9,115 nt of DNA. It comes from Gammaproteobacteria bacterium (GTDB taxonomy: Bacteria; Pseudomonadota; Gammaproteobacteria; SZUA-21). The notes under the pieces are model-generated. The model was not told the origin of the DNA, did not search any database, and was given only the letters and a program-made list of their open reading frames with translations. A program made the position numbers and the translations under genes. How positions within the stretch are numbered: the first letter of the stretch is position 1; each line of letters starts with the position of its first letter. The stretch spans positions 1 to 9,115 of the forward strand of contig QIKQ01000305.1 in assembly GCA_003233075.1 (NCBI GenBank), read 5' to 3'. Shown here piece by piece: positions 6,017 through 9,115 of the stretch.

Positions 6017-8338
6017 TCAATCAATATAATAGTCTTCTGCAATTTCTATATGTTTTGCTAGTTTTTTTTCATTACCCAAGTCTTTAAGCAATTTCCTCCA
6101 AATCAAGGGCTCCTGCAAGGACGCACTAATTGTCTCCAGAACATTGTCTACTGCGGCTAGATCATGAGACTCTTTCAGCAAAATATAAGCATACAGACCA
6201 TCGACATACTTCTGCTCTTTTTCCGAATAAACTTCGTAGTCACCAACACTGCGTTTACTAAAGATTATGTCTGATTTTTCCAATATTTCTTCAATATTTT
6301 CCAGTGCTTTTTCACCTGGATCGACCCCATCTATATCGTAGGTAATGTAGTTAGATGACTCGATAGTTGCGATTTCTTTATATATTAAAGTATCATAACC
6401 TTCCGCATCAACCTCGTCGCCTTCATCATCAATTTGATCTAGTTTATTGAGTGCACCAGGATCAAAGACGACTGTATCATTATGACGTTGCCGTTCTTTT
6501 ATCTCAGAAAAAGAAAATATTCTAGCCGTCACTGGGCCGTTACGAACAGCGAACATATTCGACGTTTCGCCATTTGAATCTTTTACTTGTATACGACAGC
6601 CTTCCCATTCCTCATCTATTGGACCCTCTTGCGATTCAAATTTAATTTCAACGACCGCTGCAGACTCCCGCAAAACTTGCCAATTCTTCAAGAGAGAAGC
6701 AACCACCATTCTATCCCAGTGAATCGATTTATCCTCTGAGTTTAGATTGATGAGAGTGTCGATTTGCTGTAATGCATTTTCATACTGACCACAATCTCGT
6801 TCAATATTCGCCAACATAAGTCGCGAATTATAGGCATCAGGCGCCATATCAAGTATCAAAGCTAAATGTGATTTCGCTTTCTCGTAATTCTTTTGTCCAT
6901 AATAATAATGTGCGTTCACCCAATGCAGGTTCTTGACCGAATCTAACGATAATGATTGAGCAAGCATTTCACTTGAATATTTCTCAAACTTTTCATGAAA
7001 ATTATATATTCGTAAAGTATGACCCAATTCAAGAATGACGGCAGCTGTGTCTGGTTTTTGACTGAGAAAATTTTGCAAATGCTCAATTGCTTCATCAATC
7101 CGACTGAGTGCTCCCAATTTTTCAGCTGTCAGTACACACAAGGCTTCATCATCTGGCCACAACCGCCTATGAGCACTTAGTTGCTCTAAGGCAAATTCCG
7201 GGTCATCGCTCAAATTTTCGATCAGCTGTGATCTATCCTTTACTATTTTAATTAGCTCAGGGGAGTTATTTTCATAATCTTGCGCTTGCCCTCGCAATTC
7301 TTCAAGGACAAATTTAGCGTCTAAAACTTTAGGTAACTTTGGAATTAAATTTTCAATTTTTTTCAGCATTAACTTGGCGGTATCTACTCTCGATCGTGCT
7401 AACGCCAATTTACATGCCATAGATGCAAGATCAATACTTATTCTAAGAATGCCTTGACTAATCATTTTATTTATACAGAATTCGAACAAAGCGCCTAACT
7501 TCCAATCATTGTTTATTTGCGTGTTCATTGCCAAAATGTACTTCACATCTAACCAATCACCATAAGTAGCTACTTCGTCTTTTAAGGACTCAAAGTTTGG
7601 TAATTTCTTAATTGCTTCGCTATATTTTCCTTCGCTCACCTCGACTAGCGCGGCGGATATTTTTAGATCTACATCGTAAGTAGAACCCTTAAAATGATCA
7701 TCTACTCGATGCAAGCACTTGCGTGCTTCTTTAAACCTATCCAGCTTGACTAAACAATCGACCCTCTGTATTGCATAATCACTCGCATCAAGTTCTTGAC
7801 TAAACTTAAGTAACTGACGATCGCAATCATCGAGATAGTCTAATGCATCTTGATATCGTTTTTGATCTATAATCGCACTTGCGTATTCAGAAGTAATGCA
7901 AACAAAACAGGGCCAATTTGCATCAATTTTGTCAAGTGTTTCTTGAGAAACTGCTAAACGTTCTTCCGTATATCCTGGACCATCAATATAAGAGTAACAA
8001 ATTGCCAGATCTTGAACAGAACAGATGGTTTGCGGGCAATTCTTTGTATCCTCTTGGTGACCAAAATCTAACAGTTTGATCGCTTCTGGTAATGCCTTGC
8101 CTACTTCGAAACGATGTAATATTAGGCTTTGTAAATGCCAATGCCGTAAAAAAACTTCAATCCACTTTTCCTTTAAACTTCTAGCGATAGCCAGACCTTC
8201 CGGAACTATACTGTCCACTTTGCCATGCTCGCCATCCACTGTATAACTAGAAATGAGATCCATGATTTCAGCTAAACGTTCGTTTCCGCTTTCATTTAGT
8301 TTGTACTCTTTATCATGTACCCAAGACCATATATCCAT
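6017..8338 (-). CDS. Tetratricopeptide repeat (TPR) protein paired with an HSP90-like gene
   Basis: A 773-residue soluble protein built largely of helical repeats. Clear TPR-like units lie at about 384-430 (EQLSAHRRLWPDDEALCVLTAEKL, then DEAIEHLQNFLSQKPD), 470-504 (NYEKAKSHLALILDMAPD) and 505-540 (GQYENALQQIDTLINLN). Earlier repeats (150-180, 187-215, 227-250) are more divergent, e.g. KRYQDALDYLDD, DRFKEARKCLHRV, GKYSEAIKKL. The last 210 residues (about 563-773) are not TPR: a strand-rich part with FAVRNGPVTARI and DTVVFDPGALN (596-630), a very acidic stretch (633-648), then a helical end. The ATG at 8338 comes one base after the stop of the HSP90-like gene and has no SD, so translation is probably coupled. 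TPR proteins act as binding scaffolds; a co-chaperone role with the neighbour is inference. Confidence 0.85.
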   Translation of the reverse strand: MDIWSWVHDKEYKLNESGNERLAEIMDLISSYTVDGEHGKVDSIVPEGLAIARSLKEKWIEVFLRHWHLQSLILHRFEVGKALPEAIKLLDFGHQEDTKNCPQTICSVQDLAICYSYIDGPGYTEERLAVSQETLDKIDANWPCFVCITSEYASAIIDQKRYQDALDYLDDCDRQLLKFSQELDASDYAIQRVDCLVKLDRFKEARKCLHRVDDHFKGSTYDVDLKISAALVEVSEGKYSEAIKKLPNFESLKDEVATYGDWLDVKYILAMNTQINNDWKLGALFEFCINKMISQGILRISIDLASMACKLALARSRVDTAKLMLKKIENLIPKLPKVLDAKFVLEELRGQAQDYENNSPELIKIVKDRSQLIENLSDDPEFALEQLSAHRRLWPDDEALCVLTAEKLGALSRIDEAIEHLQNFLSQKPDTAAVILELGHTLRIYNFHEKFEKYSSEMLAQSLSLDSVKNLHWVNAHYYYGQKNYEKAKSHLALILDMAPDAYNSRLMLANIERDCGQYENALQQIDTLINLNSEDKSIHWDRMVVASLLKNWQVLRESAAVVEIKFESQEGPIDEEWEGCRIQVKDSNGETSNMFAVRNGPVTARIFSFSEIKERQRHNDTVVFDPGALNKLDQIDDEGDEVDAEGYDTLIYKEIATIESSNYITYDIDGVDPGEKALENIEEILEKSDIIFSKRSVGDYEVYSEKEQKYVDGLYAYILLKESHDLAAVDNVLETISASLQEPLIWRKLLKDLGNEKKLAKHIEIAEDYYID

Positions 8339-8339
8339 T

Positions 8340-9115
8340 TTAGTTATCCATTTTGTCGAGTAATATTAATAAGGACTTAGAATAGTTTTTTAGCTCATCT
8401 GATAAGGAATGGCTCGCATGAGTCTGATCATTACGCCCCAAACTCATCATAAATGCCCGCATCATTGTCGCGAGTTCCACGCGAACAGATTCGCTAGCAA
8501 TTAACAAACGTTGCACTAAAACTGAATCGACATTCAGATAAATATACGCATGAATTTCACCATCGATCTCTTGCGTATAGCTTTTCGCTAGTGATAATGC
8601 GGCGCTGCTAATTCTTTTATTTGCATCATCCGATTCTATTCTCTTCTTCAGCAACACATCTTCATCTGGCACCATTAACATAGGTATATAATCTGGTGAA
8701 AATTTTGCTGCTATCACTTCCTCACCCGGTCTAGATAATAAGCTATTTAACATTTCTAATTGCTCAGTATCCAATCTAACCTGGCGAAATAATTTTTGAT
8801 TGCCTTTTTGAGTGCCTAAAACAGCTATTTCAATATTTTTTATTTCAGCGTATTGTTTGCAAAATGGATAAGCCGCAAAACGATAACCATAAATAACCGG
8901 TGTTTTAAGCGCACGACTCAATATTAGCTGCTCTTCTAAGGTGAGATTAAACTGACGATTACTTTGACTTAGAATTTCGCCAATGATTAACTCACCTTCT
9001 GAGGTAGGTAATTTGAGTTTTTCACACATTATTTCAAATAAACTATCATCGCTAATTGCCGCACCCAGTAAATGCTCATTATGGTGGTGTAATACACGAT
9101 GAAATGCCTCAGGCT
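8340..9115 (-). CDS. HSP90-family (HtpG-like, divergent) chaperone, C-terminal part; 5' end beyond the window
   Basis: The frame is open from its TAA (8340-8342) to the right edge, giving 257 visible codons; the ATG at 9029 is internal, since coding-looking sequence (PEAFHRVLHHHNEHLLG) continues in frame upstream without a stop. The visible part fits the middle/C-terminal half of the divergent bacterial HSP90-family proteins: LKLPTSEGELIIGEIL, then TPVIYGYRF, then KFSPDYIPMLMVPDEDVLLKK. Near the C terminus (about visible residues 190-203) YIYLNVDSVLVQR resembles E. coli HtpG's FELNPDHVLVKR dimerisation region, followed by an amphipathic helical end. The ATPase (GHKL) domain, which would prove the call, lies outside. 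The C terminus lacks the eukaryotic MEEVD tail. It is directly followed by the TPR gene, with one base between stop and start. The assignment rests on recalled family patterns, not a search. Confidence 0.72.
   Translation of the reverse strand, partial: PEAFHRVLHHHNEHLLGAAISDDSLFEIMCEKLKLPTSEGELIIGEILSQSNRQFNLTLEEQLILSRALKTPVIYGYRFAAYPFCKQYAEIKNIEIAVLGTQKGNQKLFRQVRLDTEQLEMLNSLLSRPGEEVIAAKFSPDYIPMLMVPDEDVLLKKRIESDDANKRISSAALSLAKSYTQEIDGEIHAYIYLNVDSVLVQRLLIASESVRVELATMMRAFMMSLGRNDQTHASHSLSDELKNYSKSLLILLDKMDN

Noticed and set aside
5537..6025. Direct repeats ATCAATCAAT at about 5537-5546 and 6016-6025 flanking the broken gene
   Set aside because: The repeats are a short tetranucleotide pattern in AT-rich DNA, each overlapping or next to a stop codon region; nothing between them looks like a mobile element.

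Overview
The window is AT-rich bacterial DNA (well under half G+C by eye, not counted). Every gene I can support lies on the minus strand, so transcription runs from the right edge to the left. The families present point to a low-GC proteobacterium, most likely a gammaproteobacterium: a Bcp-type peroxiredoxin, a DUF1272 zinc protein, a NADAR/YbiA protein and a CDGSH-glutamate synthase fusion. The taxonomic call is inference. I see no tRNA, rRNA, CRISPR array, transposase or integrase.

Layout in order of transcription. The right edge cuts a gene (8340-9115) whose visible C-terminal part fits the divergent bacterial HSP90-family proteins. One base after its stop starts a 773-residue TPR protein (6017-8338), so these two form a tight operon that recalls Hsp90 and TPR co-chaperones in eukaryotes. 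A leader of about 200 bp follows, then a small gene with a good ribosome binding site that is broken by a frameshift (5545-5815). Next comes a four-helix membrane protein with a periplasmic coiled coil and a long cytoplasmic tail (4261-5397). The apparent gap after it is almost wholly filled by one reading frame. That frame is interrupted once by TGA, overlaps the membrane gene at one end and touches the HAD gene start through TAATG at the other (4065-4274). It reads as two small ORFs or one broken gene.

The left half is a run of small, soluble, mostly redox- or metabolite-related genes: a HAD-fold protein with two altered catalytic motifs (3376-4065), a DUF1272 zinc-ribbon/RING-like protein (3019-3327), a VOC/glyoxalase-fold protein (2482-2922), a protein with two CDGSH [2Fe-2S] domains fused to the FMN/[3Fe-4S] domain of glutamate synthase (886-2427), a NADAR-family N-glycosidase (406-855), and a peroxiredoxin of the Bcp/PrxQ type cut by the left edge (1-331). 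I found plausible sigma70-type promoters in front of the DUF1272 and VOC genes, so this half is probably several short transcription units. No convincing Rho-independent terminator was seen anywhere.

Points most worth following up are the HSP90-like/TPR pair, the CDGSH-glutamate synthase fusion, the four-helix membrane protein with its hidden downstream small ORFs, and the frameshifted small gene between the two groups.
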